NCBI GenBank assembly: GCA_016868815.1
Contig: VGFQ01000002.1
Location: 186,001 to 250,000, forward strand
DNA length: 64,000 nucleotides
Reading direction: 5' to 3'
From: Bacteroidota bacterium
GTDB taxonomy: Bacteria > Bacteroidota > Bacteroidia > Chitinophagales > Chitinophagaceae
The position numbers and the translations under genes are program-made. The notes under the pieces were generated by a model. That model saw nothing but the letters and a program-made list of their open reading frames with translations. It was not told the DNA's origin and ran no database searches. Shown here in pieces: positions 1 through 9,462 of this stretch. Position 1 is the stretch's first letter. Every line of letters begins with the position of its first letter.

Positions 1-2055
1 CTCGTAGATGATAGAACAGGTAGGGCCCATAATGAGTTCCAGAAATATGATATGGACGGGAGTGAAGATGTTAGGGTATGCCCATCCCAGCACCAGCGGA
101 AGGAATACGGTCAGGATGATCGGGATGTGAATGGATATAATGTATTGAATGGCTTTCTTGAGGTTTCCATAGATGCGCCTACCCATGGCAACGGCCTCTG
201 TCATTTTTGAGAAATCATCGTCTGTGAGGATGAGGGATGCGCTGCTTCGGGCCAGTTCAGATCCTCTCTTCCCCATGGCAATTCCAATATGCGCTGCCTT
301 CAGTGCAGGGGCGTCATTGACGCCATCTCCGGTCATGGCTACTATCTGTCCTTTACGCTTTAGGGCTTCGATGATTCTCAGTTTCGCCTCCGGAAACATA
401 CGGGTGAATAGTTCATGCTGCGTGACCGCTTCATCTAGCTCCGGATCGGTCATTTGCATCAGCGCATCTCCATTGATACCATCGTTTTTTGCTGTGAGGC
501 CCGACTGCCGAGCAATGGCGGATGTGGTGACGGGGCCGTCTCCGGTGATGATCTTAATCCTGATCCCGGCTTCTTTGAAGATATGGAATACTTCCCGGAT
601 GCCGAACTTGGGAGGGTCGAGGAATGCCAGCAGTCCCAGGAATCTGAAGGGGATATCTTGTTGCATTGCTGGGTATCCTTTGACAGGTTGTACTGCGGGA
701 TCTCCTTCGGGTGTTTGCCCTACTGCCAGGACGCGATAGCCTTGATGTGACAATACCTCTATGGCTTTTCGAATGTGTCTGGTTGTCTCATCCTGTAGGC
801 TACAGCATGCCATAATGGCCTCAGGGGCTCCTTTGGTCGCGATGATGCGCGTCTTAGGGTCTTCCGACTCAAAGATATGGGTCATCATCGGCGGCTTTCC
901 TTCCAGCGGGTATTCGTGTACCATCCGGAATGCGCTGCGCTCATCTTGCACGCAATGTTCGGCATAGGCAGCATGGATGGCTTTTTCCATCGGATCGAAG
1001 GGGATCGACTCACTGGCAAACATGGCCGCACGGATCAACGTTCGGGCATCTGGGCTGAGGGTGCCTGTAAGGGATGATAGTTCGCAGTATGTGCCAACCG
1101 ACAGGCATGCCAGATCCATACGGTTCTCTGTAATGGTGCCTGTTTTATCTGTACAGATGACGGTGGCTGCCCCGAGTGTCTCCACAGTCCTAGTGTTTTT
1201 GGCGATGATGCCCAGCTTCATGAGGCGGTATGCACCCAGCGCCATAAAGGTGCTGAAGGCGACTGGGATTTCCTCCGGCAGGATCGACATCGCCAGAGTA
1301 AGCCCTTTCAGCAGGCTATCGAGCAGGTCTCCGGAACGTGTCCAGTGTATGGCCCAGACCAGCAGGAATATCAGAATGCCGATGGCGGCCATGCGGCGTA
1401 CGAACCTTTCAATCTGGCGCTGTAGAGGGGTTGCTTCCTCTTCAATGCTTAGCAAGGAGCCTCCGATGCGCCCCAATCGTGTTTGATTGCCTACTGCTGT
1501 CACTTCCAGGATGGCTTGACCGCTGACCACTTGTGTGCCCTGGTAGGCAAAGGGCTCTTCATCTTTTGCGTTTCGGATGATGCTGAAGGATTCGCCGGTG
1601 AGCATCGACTCATTCAGGGAGAAGTCTGCTGACTGCAAGATGCGTCCATCCGCTGGGACCATGTGGCCTTCCTCTGCTATGATCAGGTCTCCTATGACAA
1701 TGTCGCTAGATTCCACCTCTAGGATCTCTCCTGCCCGGATGACCTTTGCCTTTGGAGCCGTCAGGTGCTGAAGCGCTTGCAGGGCGGTGCGACTTCGTTT
1801 GTCCTGAAAGAAAGAGATGGCGGAGACCAGCAGGATGGCTGCGGTCATAAATATGCCTTCCGATGTCTCCTGTAAGACAAAATAAATGACTGCTGCGGCG
1901 AGCAACAGGAGGAACATAGGCTCTATGACAATCCCCCGGAGGCTTGCCAGCCATGCCTTCTCTTCGTGATGGTTGCGGATGTTGGGGCCATGTTGCTGCC
2001 GCGACTGCCGGACTTGCTGATCCGATAGGCCGGTCAGGCCGAAGGGGTATAACAT
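1..2055 (-). CDS. P-type cation-transporting ATPase, 3' end beyond the window
   Basis: The reverse strand reads continuously from ATG at 2055 to the left edge (685 codons, no stop). The protein starts with a short cation-ATPase N-terminal region and two membrane segments (about residues 45-95). It then has the actuator motif LTGES, the phosphorylation motif DKTGTIT with Asp303, a nucleotide-binding domain with KGAPE, and the hinge motif TGDGVNDAPALKAA. The M4 segment carries PEEIP where calcium pumps have PEGLP. The M6 region reads ELIMGPTCSIIYE, lacking the N/D ligands typical of SERCA-type pumps. The transported ion therefore cannot be assigned; a P2-like inner-membrane cation pump is the safe call. 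It is divergent from fmt across 81 bp. Only the last membrane helices are missing, cut by the window edge rather than by mutation. Confidence 0.93.
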   Translation of the reverse strand, partial: MLYPFGLTGLSDQQVRQSRQQHGPNIRNHHEEKAWLASLRGIVIEPMFLLLLAAAVIYFVLQETSEGIFMTAAILLVSAISFFQDKRSRTALQALQHLTAPKAKVIRAGEILEVESSDIVIGDLIIAEEGHMVPADGRILQSADFSLNESMLTGESFSIIRNAKDEEPFAYQGTQVVSGQAILEVTAVGNQTRLGRIGGSLLSIEEEATPLQRQIERFVRRMAAIGILIFLLVWAIHWTRSGDLLDSLLKGLTLAMSILPEEIPVAFSTFMALGAYRLMKLGIIAKNTRTVETLGAATVICTDKTGTITENRMDLACLSVGTYCELSSLTGTLSPDARTLIRAAMFASESIPFDPMEKAIHAAYAEHCVQDERSAFRMVHEYPLEGKPPMMTHIFESEDPKTRIIATKGAPEAIMACCSLQDETTRHIRKAIEVLSHQGYRVLAVGQTPEGDPAVQPVKGYPAMQQDIPFRFLGLLAFLDPPKFGIREVFHIFKEAGIRIKIITGDGPVTTSAIARQSGLTAKNDGINGDALMQMTDPELDEAVTQHELFTRMFPEAKLRIIEALKRKGQIVAMTGDGVNDAPALKAAHIGIAMGKRGSELARSSASLILTDDDFSKMTEAVAMGRRIYGNLKKAIQYIISIHIPIILTVFLPLVLGWAYPNIFTPVHIIFLELIMGPTCSIIYE

Positions 2056-2136
2056 GGTGGATTAAAATTATGAAAATCGTTATGGATGATCAGTTTGCCT
2101 GCCCTTCTACTGGCCGCCTTTCTTTAATTTGCATGC

Positions 2137-3060
2137 ATGGCAAACCCTCGCATTGTATTCATGGGTACGCCTGCCTTCGCCGTTGCCTCCCTTGATGCCA
2201 TGCTTCAGGCAGGCTGCCAGGTGGTGGCCGTTGTCACAGCGCCTGATAAGCCGGCGGGGCGTGGCATGCGGTTGATCGGCAGTGCGGTGAAGGAATATGC
2301 AGCGAAGCATGGCTTGAAGGTGTTGCAGCCTGAACAGCTCAAGTCGGTGGATTTTATAGAAACGCTTCGGTCTTTACGTGCCGACCTGCAAGTGGTTGTC
2401 GCTTTCCGAATGCTACCTGAAGTGGTATGGTCTATGCCGCCCATGGGGACGGTGAACCTCCATGGTTCACTGCTGCCCCGCTATCGAGGCGCTGCCCCCA
2501 TTCAGCATGCCGTGATGAGTGGTGAGACGGAGACGGGTGTCACCACCTTTCTGCTCCAGCACGAGATCGACACCGGAGACATCTTGTTGCAACAACGGAT
2601 CCCTATCGGAGAGCAAGAGACAGCCGGTGAACTGCATGACCGGATGATGGTGATCGGGGCGACACTCCTTGTCAAAACGATACAGGGGCTGGCAGAGAAC
2701 GCTTTACAATCGGTATCGCAAGCCATGATCTCTGCAGAAAACTTTCGAAAGGCCCCTAAGATTTTGCAGGAAAACTGCCGCATTAACTGGCAGCAGTCCG
2801 TGCAGATCGTCCATAATCTTATCAGGGGGCTTTCTCCTGCACCTGGCGCATTTACCGTATGGGAAGGGAAGACGTTGAAGATTTTTCGCTCTAGGATAGA
2901 ACCCTCAAGCATGTCTGTAGCCGCAGGCACGCACCGGTCTGATGGGAAGAGTTTGTTTTATTTTGCTTGTGCGGATGGGTGGCTTCAAGTTCTCGAATTG
3001 CAGCTGGAAGGCAGAAAGCGCATGAAGGTGGCTGATTTTCTAAGGGGGTACAGAGGCTGA
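2137..3060 (+). CDS. fmt: methionyl-tRNA formyltransferase
   Basis: This 307-residue protein has the usual length for Fmt, which formylates Met on initiator tRNA with 10-formyl-tetrahydrofolate in the cytoplasm. The N-terminal domain opens with RIVFMGTPAFAVASL. The catalytic block HGSLLPRYRGAAPIQ (near residue 108) contains the conserved formyltransferase Asn/His region, shifted here to VNLHGSLLP, followed by GVTTF and the D-T-G-D motif of formyltransferases. The C-terminal tRNA-binding OB-like domain (about residues 205-305) includes NLIRGLSPAPGAFT. The start at 2137 gives the canonical N-terminus. The gene is divergent from the P-type ATPase. The initiator tRNA that Fmt modifies lies elsewhere in this window, at 53124-53195. 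Confidence 0.96.
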   Translation: MANPRIVFMGTPAFAVASLDAMLQAGCQVVAVVTAPDKPAGRGMRLIGSAVKEYAAKHGLKVLQPEQLKSVDFIETLRSLRADLQVVVAFRMLPEVVWSMPPMGTVNLHGSLLPRYRGAAPIQHAVMSGETETGVTTFLLQHEIDTGDILLQQRIPIGEQETAGELHDRMMVIGATLLVKTIQGLAENALQSVSQAMISAENFRKAPKILQENCRINWQQSVQIVHNLIRGLSPAPGAFTVWEGKTLKIFRSRIEPSSMSVAAGTHRSDGKSLFYFACADGWLQVLELQLEGRKRMKVADFLRGYRG

Positions 3061-3369
3061 ATTAATATTGGAGATCTGCCTTTCTATTTATTTGATATAT
3101 AGGCAGATGCTTGGCAGGATCTTGATGATGCAGGACTAGCCAGATTCCTGAGGAGCTGAAACTTTTTTTCCAAAGGGAAATGTTTTTTTATATAGTAATG
3201 CTAATTTTATTTTGATTTATGATAAGGTATCGGCAATCTGTAGCGATGAAAGGAGTGTTCCTTCATCAGCAACGATTCCAGGTTTGTTCAAGGAAAACTG
3301 TTTTCCCGATGTAGGATAACAGACGTTTGTCGTGTCGGTATTTGTTGTTCATACATGATATCATGGCTT
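3061..3369. other. AT-rich intergenic region before the secreted metalloprotease gene
   Basis: No gene was recognised here. It holds a possible hairpin just after fmt (listed separately) and AT-rich sequence with runs of T around 3163-3215. I found no clean TAnnTTTG promoter element in it, so the promoter of the downstream gene is not assigned. Confidence 0.5.
3074..3108 (+). terminator. hairpin after fmt, possible terminator
   Basis: An 8-bp perfect stem, ATCTGCCT (3074-3081) with AGGCAGAT (3101-3108), closes a 19-nt AT-rich loop 13 bp after the fmt stop codon. No T-run follows, so an intrinsic terminator is only a possibility; it may be an mRNA-end stabiliser. Confidence 0.35.
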
Positions 3370-6300
3370 ATGAAAAGAATATCTATTGCGCTCATTTTTT
3401 TCTTTCTTGCCACTTCATTCTATGCATCTGCCCAGGGATCGATTCAATTCACAGGTACTTCGATGCGCCCGGGGGATTCCTGTACTGTCATTGTTCAGAA
3501 GAGTTCAGAGCTATATTTTAAACAAAAGCTGGTAGCAGGAAGTGATAGCCTCGTAAGGGCGACTTTTCTCAATCTGTCGAGCGGTCGGTGGGCTGTCAAA
3601 GTGGATGCGACGGGCTACTATTATCCTTCGACTAAAGTTGTAATAGTTTCTGCCGGACCTGTCAACGTGACGATTCGTTTCAATCGCATCACCCTGGCAA
3701 ATGCAACAGACTACTACTACGAATGGACTGACGACAGCAGCTTTGCTGGACATGCCCAGCAAAGTTATATCAATGATCCTCCTCAGTATCGGGTTCTCAC
3801 AGACACCATCCAGGTACCGGATGACTTTTCCTCCGTCAACCTCCTGAATCAGCATGGGATCTTACTGTCCAATAAAGAAATTTCCTGGTCACGGGAGGAT
3901 GCATATCGATTGTATCAGTCAGTCAGGATGATCCCTTCCCTTGCCATTGCGAACCTGGAATTGCTGACAACCGCCAATGGGCTGGTGAAGTCTATCTGGC
4001 AGTTGGCAGAAGGCGCATTGCCCAACGACATTCAGATAACAGTCGCCGCTGGTGTAAGGATCGTGCGGGTCTCCCGGGAGGCGTTTGTCTATGCTACTCC
4101 TCTGGTGGCTGAACTGGACGGCGTCAAAGGCCGTTTTTTCTCGCGTCGGCTCTATCATGCCATTGTAAACTACGCGACAGATTATGGGCTCGATGCATCG
4201 GCCGTTGCGACCCTAGCACAGCAAGGATTTGGGATCCGGTTCCTAAATCCCGGCCAGGAGTTGCAAACCATCATGAACGAAAACGCAGGTAATTTCCAGT
4301 CATTCTCACCCTTCGAGAAGATTACCATCCTGTCCATGTTCGCCGAGTTGCCTAATGGTATGCACGTGCAGGCAAATCTCAAATACATCGTCCGCCGCAT
4401 CGCAGGTCAAGTCAACCCCATTTATCCCAATGCTCCAGCCATCGCGTGGACGAGCAAGGGTGTCATAGAGTTTATGCACAGTGCCTTTCAGGGCGCAAAC
4501 TACGGTGCCGTACAACGACTCATCCTGCATGAGAAGGCACATTTCCTCTGGGCTGGGCTCTTCAGCGAGCAGTTGAAAGACGACTGGGCAACCATTGGCG
4601 GCTGGTACAAAGATCCAACGGTCTCCTCCGGCTGGTCCACCACCAATACCACTGAATTCGTCTCTGCCTATGGGCATGCACACAATCCGGATGAGGATAT
4701 GGCAGAGTCCATCGCCGCCTATGTCACCAACCCGGCGATCTTACTGTCCCGCTCCATCCGGAAGTTTGAGTTCATCCGGGACAGGGTCATGCACGGCACC
4801 CGTTACATCTCCGTGATCCGTCAGAATATGACCTTCCGGGTCTACAACCTATATCCAGACTACAATTACCCCGGCAAGATTCTGGGTGTCAAAGTCAACG
4901 TGACAGGATCCCCTGATGCCGACAAAGTTGTCACCATCGAGCTTCGGCTAAATGCCATCGATTCGACACGGGACGGTGCATCTTCCGCCTATACGCGGAT
5001 ATTCAGTCCAATCGGCACCTTTTACGACATGGGGTTGTCGCCTGTGGGTGGCAACCGATTTCTCCTGCGTGGGCAGATATCCATCTCCAAATTTGCCAAA
5101 GCCGGCTATTGGACTGTCAATCAGATCATGCTCACAGACGATGTGGGGAATCATCGATATGAGAACAACAACACATTTGGACTTAAGATCTTCATCAACA
5201 ACCCGGGGGAAGACCTCGTCGTACCCAGATATGTTGATAAGACATTGAAGCTTTCCACCGGCATGGGGAAATACAGCTATTTTACGACGAATGAAGACCC
5301 GAACGCCAATTCAGTGCCCTATGTGCAAGGGAAGTTTGATATTCGCGAGCGAAATGGGCTGAGTTATATCGGCCTGAACTTTGCATACCCGACTAACATC
5401 CCCAATGTCAATAAGGAACTCCAATTCGGAGTGCTTGGGAACGATCCCAAGTACCTGCTCAGAGACAGTGTTGACAAGGATATCACGCATGTCACGTACC
5501 GATATCCGATCCCAGGTTACTTCCCTACTGGCTGGTATAAAGTCACCCAGATTTTCAAGCGAGATGAAGCGCAGAACGATGCCAGGGCCACCTTTATGCT
5601 CGACACTACCGGCTATCAGGTGCGCGTGAATGAGACAAAGCATCTGAGGGACAGCATCTACATCGCCACTCAGTATCCTGATCATATCCCTCCGCAGTTG
5701 GATCTAAATGCCATTTCCATCCAGGCAACCCCAACCTATCCGACAGCACCTGACGGAGAGACCCTTTTTGAAATGGAATTCTTTGCAAAGGATAGCTCCG
5801 CTTTCGCAGGCAAAGAGGCAGGACTAATGAATGGAGGCTATGTACTGAGGGACCCTCAAGGCAAGCAGTTCCATTATTCCATGCAGGGTGATCTGGCCAA
5901 ACAGTTCAAGATGGACTTCTATTACCGGATAGAGGATCCGGAAGGGACTCCTGGCATCTGGCGTAAATATAAAGTATCGACGTTGCTGCCACGAGGCTCT
6001 GCCCCTGGGATCTGGGGTGTAGAGTCGATCAGTCTGGTTGACCGGGCCAACAATATGAAGCACTTCAGCTTCACGGAAATTGTTCGTTTTGACATCGAAG
6101 AGAAGGATTCACTCAACAAGCTTTTCCCTCGTGTAGAGATTTTGGATAAGAAGGTGAATGCTTCCAATGCAGATTCCATATCAATGTCCATCGCTTGCAA
6201 AGGCGCTGCGGGTAAACTGTTCAGGGCAAGATTTTATAGTTCGATGGGCGGCAACTCTGTTGTGGCAGAAGGCGTCATGTCTTCTGACTCGATTGTTCTT

Positions 6301-7497
6301 CGAAAGATCCGCCTGTCTGGCGTGAAGGATGGCATCCTCTATGCTACCGTCTTTATCCTCGACTCATCCCGGACGCTGCTCGGCATCGGCAAAGCCAGCT
6401 ATACCAAAGATGTGGTCATGCCCAAGTCGGCCATCCTTAAGACAAACCTGTCAGACTTTGGTAAGAGCAATATCGACTCCCTCATCCTCAGCATGCGATT
6501 TTCAGAGCAGCACGGTAGCTATGCCGTCGTCCTCCGCCAGCTGAGTGTCGCGCAGGGGGGGCTGTCAGACACGGACTCATTGGTCATCAAAGGGTCGGCC
6601 AGGGATTCATCCGTCAGCTTATCAGGCCTCAGCCTCCGAAACTTCCGTGATGGACTCATTCAGATACGCGTGACTTTTCTTGATTCCGTCGGGAATCCGA
6701 GCCTTGTCTCCACGATCCACGTGTACAAAGACACCCGCGATCCGATACTGCAGCTCTCGAGGCTTTCCACGTCGGGTCGTCGGTCCATCTTCTCACTGAC
6801 GGCGGACGAGTACATCCGCAATATGCCTACAGCCGCCTCTTTCCAGCTCACCAATGGAACGATCCATACGGTCCTCAGGCGGTCTGGTAGCAGGTTTGAG
6901 CTCGAGGTCGACAGGTCATGCAATGACACGCTGATGCTGCAGCTCAGGCCCGAGGCGGTCTTTGATACGGTAGGGAATCCGAATGCTGCGGTTTCTATGA
7001 CAGTGATTGACCAGATTGTTCCTGCCATGGCTACTATTCGAAGGGATCCGTCGGGCATGCTCGTCTCGACGGCTGCAACCGGCAATCAATGGTTTTTTGA
7101 GGGAGTAGCCCTCCAGGGGGCTGTTACAGTGGAACACCGTCCGCAGCAATTGGGCCGCTACATGGTGCGGGTCACGCAGGATGGCTGTGCTGGTCCGGAG
7201 TCAAAGCCTTTTTTGGTCAATGCCAAATCTTCAGCATACGATCTGGGTGGTGGCCAGTATGTCAATGCCTTCCCGAACCCTGTGGTCAGCCGGTTGAAAG
7301 TGTTCTTCCGTGTAGACCAACAACAGATGCTGACGGCCCGCCTGCACGATATGACAGGCCGGCTCATATGGAAGACCAAGGCCATCCCTTCTGGGGCTGA
7401 GATCGAGATGGGCCGTCTCTCCAAAGGTCTTTATCGGTTGATCCTGGCCGATCAGCAGGGCCGTCTGGTCAGAAGCCTCACGATCCAGCGGCAGTGA
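3370..7497 (+). CDS. secreted putative zinc metalloprotease with T9SS C-terminal sorting domain
   Basis: The protein is about 1,375 residues. I chose ATG 3370 over 3355 because it starts a clean signal peptide (MKRISIALIFFFLATSFYASAQG). A CnaB-like beta domain follows (about residues 25-105). Near residues 387-391 is HEKAH, an HExxH zinc motif, followed about 55 residues later by FVSAYGHAHNPDEDMAESIAAY; this matches the EFVSxYA...EDxAExxAxY pattern of gluzincin-like peptidases, where the Glu of DMAE is the third zinc ligand. The rest is a long series of beta-sandwich-like segments. The C-terminal 80 residues (AFPNPVVSRLKVFF... GLYRLIL... SLTIQRQ) are a type A T9SS sorting domain, so the protein is probably exported through the type IX system to the surface or medium. 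The substrate is unknown. It stands alone, convergent with namZ. Confidence 0.82.
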   Translation: MKRISIALIFFFLATSFYASAQGSIQFTGTSMRPGDSCTVIVQKSSELYFKQKLVAGSDSLVRATFLNLSSGRWAVKVDATGYYYPSTKVVIVSAGPVNVTIRFNRITLANATDYYYEWTDDSSFAGHAQQSYINDPPQYRVLTDTIQVPDDFSSVNLLNQHGILLSNKEISWSREDAYRLYQSVRMIPSLAIANLELLTTANGLVKSIWQLAEGALPNDIQITVAAGVRIVRVSREAFVYATPLVAELDGVKGRFFSRRLYHAIVNYATDYGLDASAVATLAQQGFGIRFLNPGQELQTIMNENAGNFQSFSPFEKITILSMFAELPNGMHVQANLKYIVRRIAGQVNPIYPNAPAIAWTSKGVIEFMHSAFQGANYGAVQRLILHEKAHFLWAGLFSEQLKDDWATIGGWYKDPTVSSGWSTTNTTEFVSAYGHAHNPDEDMAESIAAYVTNPAILLSRSIRKFEFIRDRVMHGTRYISVIRQNMTFRVYNLYPDYNYPGKILGVKVNVTGSPDADKVVTIELRLNAIDSTRDGASSAYTRIFSPIGTFYDMGLSPVGGNRFLLRGQISISKFAKAGYWTVNQIMLTDDVGNHRYENNNTFGLKIFINNPGEDLVVPRYVDKTLKLSTGMGKYSYFTTNEDPNANSVPYVQGKFDIRERNGLSYIGLNFAYPTNIPNVNKELQFGVLGNDPKYLLRDSVDKDITHVTYRYPIPGYFPTGWYKVTQIFKRDEAQNDARATFMLDTTGYQVRVNETKHLRDSIYIATQYPDHIPPQLDLNAISIQATPTYPTAPDGETLFEMEFFAKDSSAFAGKEAGLMNGGYVLRDPQGKQFHYSMQGDLAKQFKMDFYYRIEDPEGTPGIWRKYKVSTLLPRGSAPGIWGVESISLVDRANNMKHFSFTEIVRFDIEEKDSLNKLFPRVEILDKKVNASNADSISMSIACKGAAGKLFRARFYSSMGGNSVVAEGVMSSDSIVLRKIRLSGVKDGILYATVFILDSSRTLLGIGKASYTKDVVMPKSAILKTNLSDFGKSNIDSLILSMRFSEQHGSYAVVLRQLSVAQGGLSDTDSLVIKGSARDSSVSLSGLSLRNFRDGLIQIRVTFLDSVGNPSLVSTIHVYKDTRDPILQLSRLSTSGRRSIFSLTADEYIRNMPTAASFQLTNGTIHTVLRRSGSRFELEVDRSCNDTLMLQLRPEAVFDTVGNPNAAVSMTVIDQIVPAMATIRRDPSGMLVSTAATGNQWFFEGVALQGAVTVEHRPQQLGRYMVRVTQDGCAGPESKPFLVNAKSSAYDLGGGQYVNAFPNPVVSRLKVFFRVDQQQMLTARLHDMTGRLIWKTKAIPSGAEIEMGRLSKGLYRLILADQQGRLVRSLTIQRQ

Positions 7498-7512
7498 CCC
7501 TCGGTGGTCTTG

Positions 7513-8742
7513 TTAGGGATAGATCAGGTATTTTTTACGCAGGGCCCGGAAGGATTTGAGTCCTGGTTCCCAGCTTTTCCGGATCTGGCGTTCTGTATGC
7601 CCTGCCTTGAGGTGTGACATTAGCTCGGCATTGCCGGCAAGCTTGTTGAAGAAGGCGGCCGCCGTGTCGCCCGATTTGGGTATGATGAAAAATTTATCCT
7701 TCTCAGGGAAGAGCCGGTAGGCCTCCAGGAGATATTCTAGGCAGATCTGTTCCCCTGTGCGTCGTTTGACTGCCTCCGGCGTCCCCCGCAAGTCCCAGCC
7801 ATAGCAGGTCTGTCCTTTAAGCTTGGGTTCCTTAGCGCCAGGCATGGAGATGGGAGTAAAGGCGAAGAGGTTATTTGGAAGGGCTGGATGGCCAAACACC
7901 TGGAAGGGTGTGGAGGTGCCTCTCCCTTCACTCAGCACGGTCCCTTCAAAATAGCATGTCGAAGGGTACCAGTAGACGGAGGCCATGTCTGGCAGGTTTG
8001 GCGAAGGCTTTACCGGGAGCAGATAAGTGCTTGCATGCTGATAGTTGCCACAAGGGATGACCATCAAAGGCGATCCCTCCGATCTCGACAGCCTTTCATA
8101 GGCTGCCTGTGCGTCTGGCGCCAGCCATTTTTCTCCTACCAACATCCGAGCATATTCGCCGATGGTCATGCCATAGACAACCGGTACCGGCTGCATGCCT
8201 ACAAACGACCGGAACCGTCGGTCTAGCACAGGACCGTCGACATAGTGCCCATTGGGATTCGGCCGGTCCAGCAAGACCAGTTTCCGGCTATGTAGAAAGG
8301 CGGACTCCATGTATTCTTCCAGCGACGATATGTAGGTATAATAGCGCACTCCCACGTCCTGGATGTCGAAGACCATCACATCTACGTCTTTTAGATCATC
8401 GGCATCGGGTCTTCGCTTACTTCCATAGAGGGATACCACCGGAATGCGGGTCGCTTCGTCGAGGTAATTACCCACCTTGTCTCCAGCGTCTGCTGTTCCC
8501 CTGAATCCATGTTCCGGGCCGAAGATGACGCTGACATGCAATCCCAGCGCCCGGAGGGTATCCACCAGGTGACGGCCATTTGAGAGGATGGATGTATGGT
8601 TGGCAAAGACTCCGATACGCTTACCTTTCAACGTGCCGATATAGGCTTCGATCCGGTCTGCTGCCGGCACGGGGTTCTGAGCAGAGATTTCTGCCATGAT
8701 TAAAAAGCTGAGGGCGAGCAGACATTTGGCATTGGTAGTCAT
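7513..8742 (-). CDS. namZ: DUF1343 exo-beta-N-acetylmuramidase, NamZ-like
   Basis: This 409-residue protein starts with a signal peptide (LLALSFLIMAEISAQ). Recognisable family signatures include GKRIGVFANHTSI, the block VIFGPEHGFRG (near residue 93), DVDVMVFDIQDVGVRYYTY and VLLDRPNPNGHYVDGP. The family is DUF1343, now known as NamZ/GH171, which releases MurNAc from the non-reducing end of peptidoglycan fragments. A periplasmic or surface location is inferred from the signal peptide. This would fit recycling of muropeptides or feeding on other cells' walls. Genes for MurNAc uptake or etherase are not beside it. It is convergent with the T9SS protease gene and divergent from slyD. Confidence 0.88.
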   Translation of the reverse strand: MTTNAKCLLALSFLIMAEISAQNPVPAADRIEAYIGTLKGKRIGVFANHTSILSNGRHLVDTLRALGLHVSVIFGPEHGFRGTADAGDKVGNYLDEATRIPVVSLYGSKRRPDADDLKDVDVMVFDIQDVGVRYYTYISSLEEYMESAFLHSRKLVLLDRPNPNGHYVDGPVLDRRFRSFVGMQPVPVVYGMTIGEYARMLVGEKWLAPDAQAAYERLSRSEGSPLMVIPCGNYQHASTYLLPVKPSPNLPDMASVYWYPSTCYFEGTVLSEGRGTSTPFQVFGHPALPNNLFAFTPISMPGAKEPKLKGQTCYGWDLRGTPEAVKRRTGEQICLEYLLEAYRLFPEKDKFFIIPKSGDTAAAFFNKLAGNAELMSHLKAGHTERQIRKSWEPGLKSFRALRKKYLIYP

Positions 8743-8917
8743 GTTGCGAGGATTTCTTTGGGCAAGGTAAGGCTCATCGGACTATATTTACAGTCATATA
8801 GACAGCCATTCTTTTCGCTCCTGCAACCCGATCTCTACACTGCTTCTCTTAGGAGCTTTCGAGGTGTCCGTTCATGGCGCTGACGGAATAGCATCAGAAA
8901 AATTGAATGAAATCAAC

Positions 8918-9370
8918 ATGGAAGCAAAAACAGGCGACAAAGTCAGGGTGCATTACACCGGCCGGTTGTTGGACGGGACGCAGTTCGATTCTTCCTCAGG
9001 CCGCGAGCCTCTGGAGTTCACCCTCGGCGCTGGCCAGATGATCAAAGGTTTCGATGCAGGCGTCCTGGGTATGCGTGTGGGTGAGTCAAAGACATTGCAG
9101 ATCCCACCTGAGGAGGCTTATGGTGCTCGTGACGAGTCTGCCGTCATTGAATTCCCGAAAGAGAGTGTCCCGGCCGATATGAAGCTGGAGTCCGGCATGC
9201 AACTATCCCTTCGGAATCAGTACGGGCAGCCTGTGCCAGTCGTGGTGATGGAAGTAAGGTCAGATGTTATCCTCATGGATGCCAACCACATGCTCGCCGG
9301 AAAAGAACTGGTCTTCGAGGTGGAATTGGTGGAAATTGTCGGCGCGAAGCCTCTCATCATCATGCCCTGA
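8918..9370 (+). CDS. slyD: FKBP-type peptidyl-prolyl isomerase, SlyD-like
   Basis: The 150-residue protein beginning MEAKTGDKVRVHYTG has the split FKBP fold of SlyD. The first FKBP half contains LLDGTQFDSS and GAGQMIKGFDAGVLGMRVGE. An insert-in-flap chaperone domain follows (about residues 70-125), and the domain closes with DANHMLAGKELVFEVELVE. SlyD accelerates prolyl isomerisation and acts as a folding chaperone. The His-rich metal-binding tail of the enterobacterial protein is absent; the protein ends shortly after the FKBP fold. I prefer ATG 8918 over the upstream in-frame ATG 8864 because the FKBP domain starts immediately after it and the extra 18 residues look unrelated to the family. 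Confidence 0.92.
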   Translation: MEAKTGDKVRVHYTGRLLDGTQFDSSSGREPLEFTLGAGQMIKGFDAGVLGMRVGESKTLQIPPEEAYGARDESAVIEFPKESVPADMKLESGMQLSLRNQYGQPVPVVVMEVRSDVILMDANHMLAGKELVFEVELVEIVGAKPLIIMP

Positions 9371-9462
9371 CCATCTTCGTTATGAGAGTGATCTCACCTT
9401 GCGACGGGATTTAATGCGGCAATCCGCCCCAAAGTCTGGCTATATTTGGTGCTGCCTTTCGG

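Noticed and set aside
9441-9448. TATATTTG promoter-like octamer
   Set aside because: It lies between convergent genes 20 bp from the end of the membrane-protein gene, with no plus-strand gene to serve; chance match.
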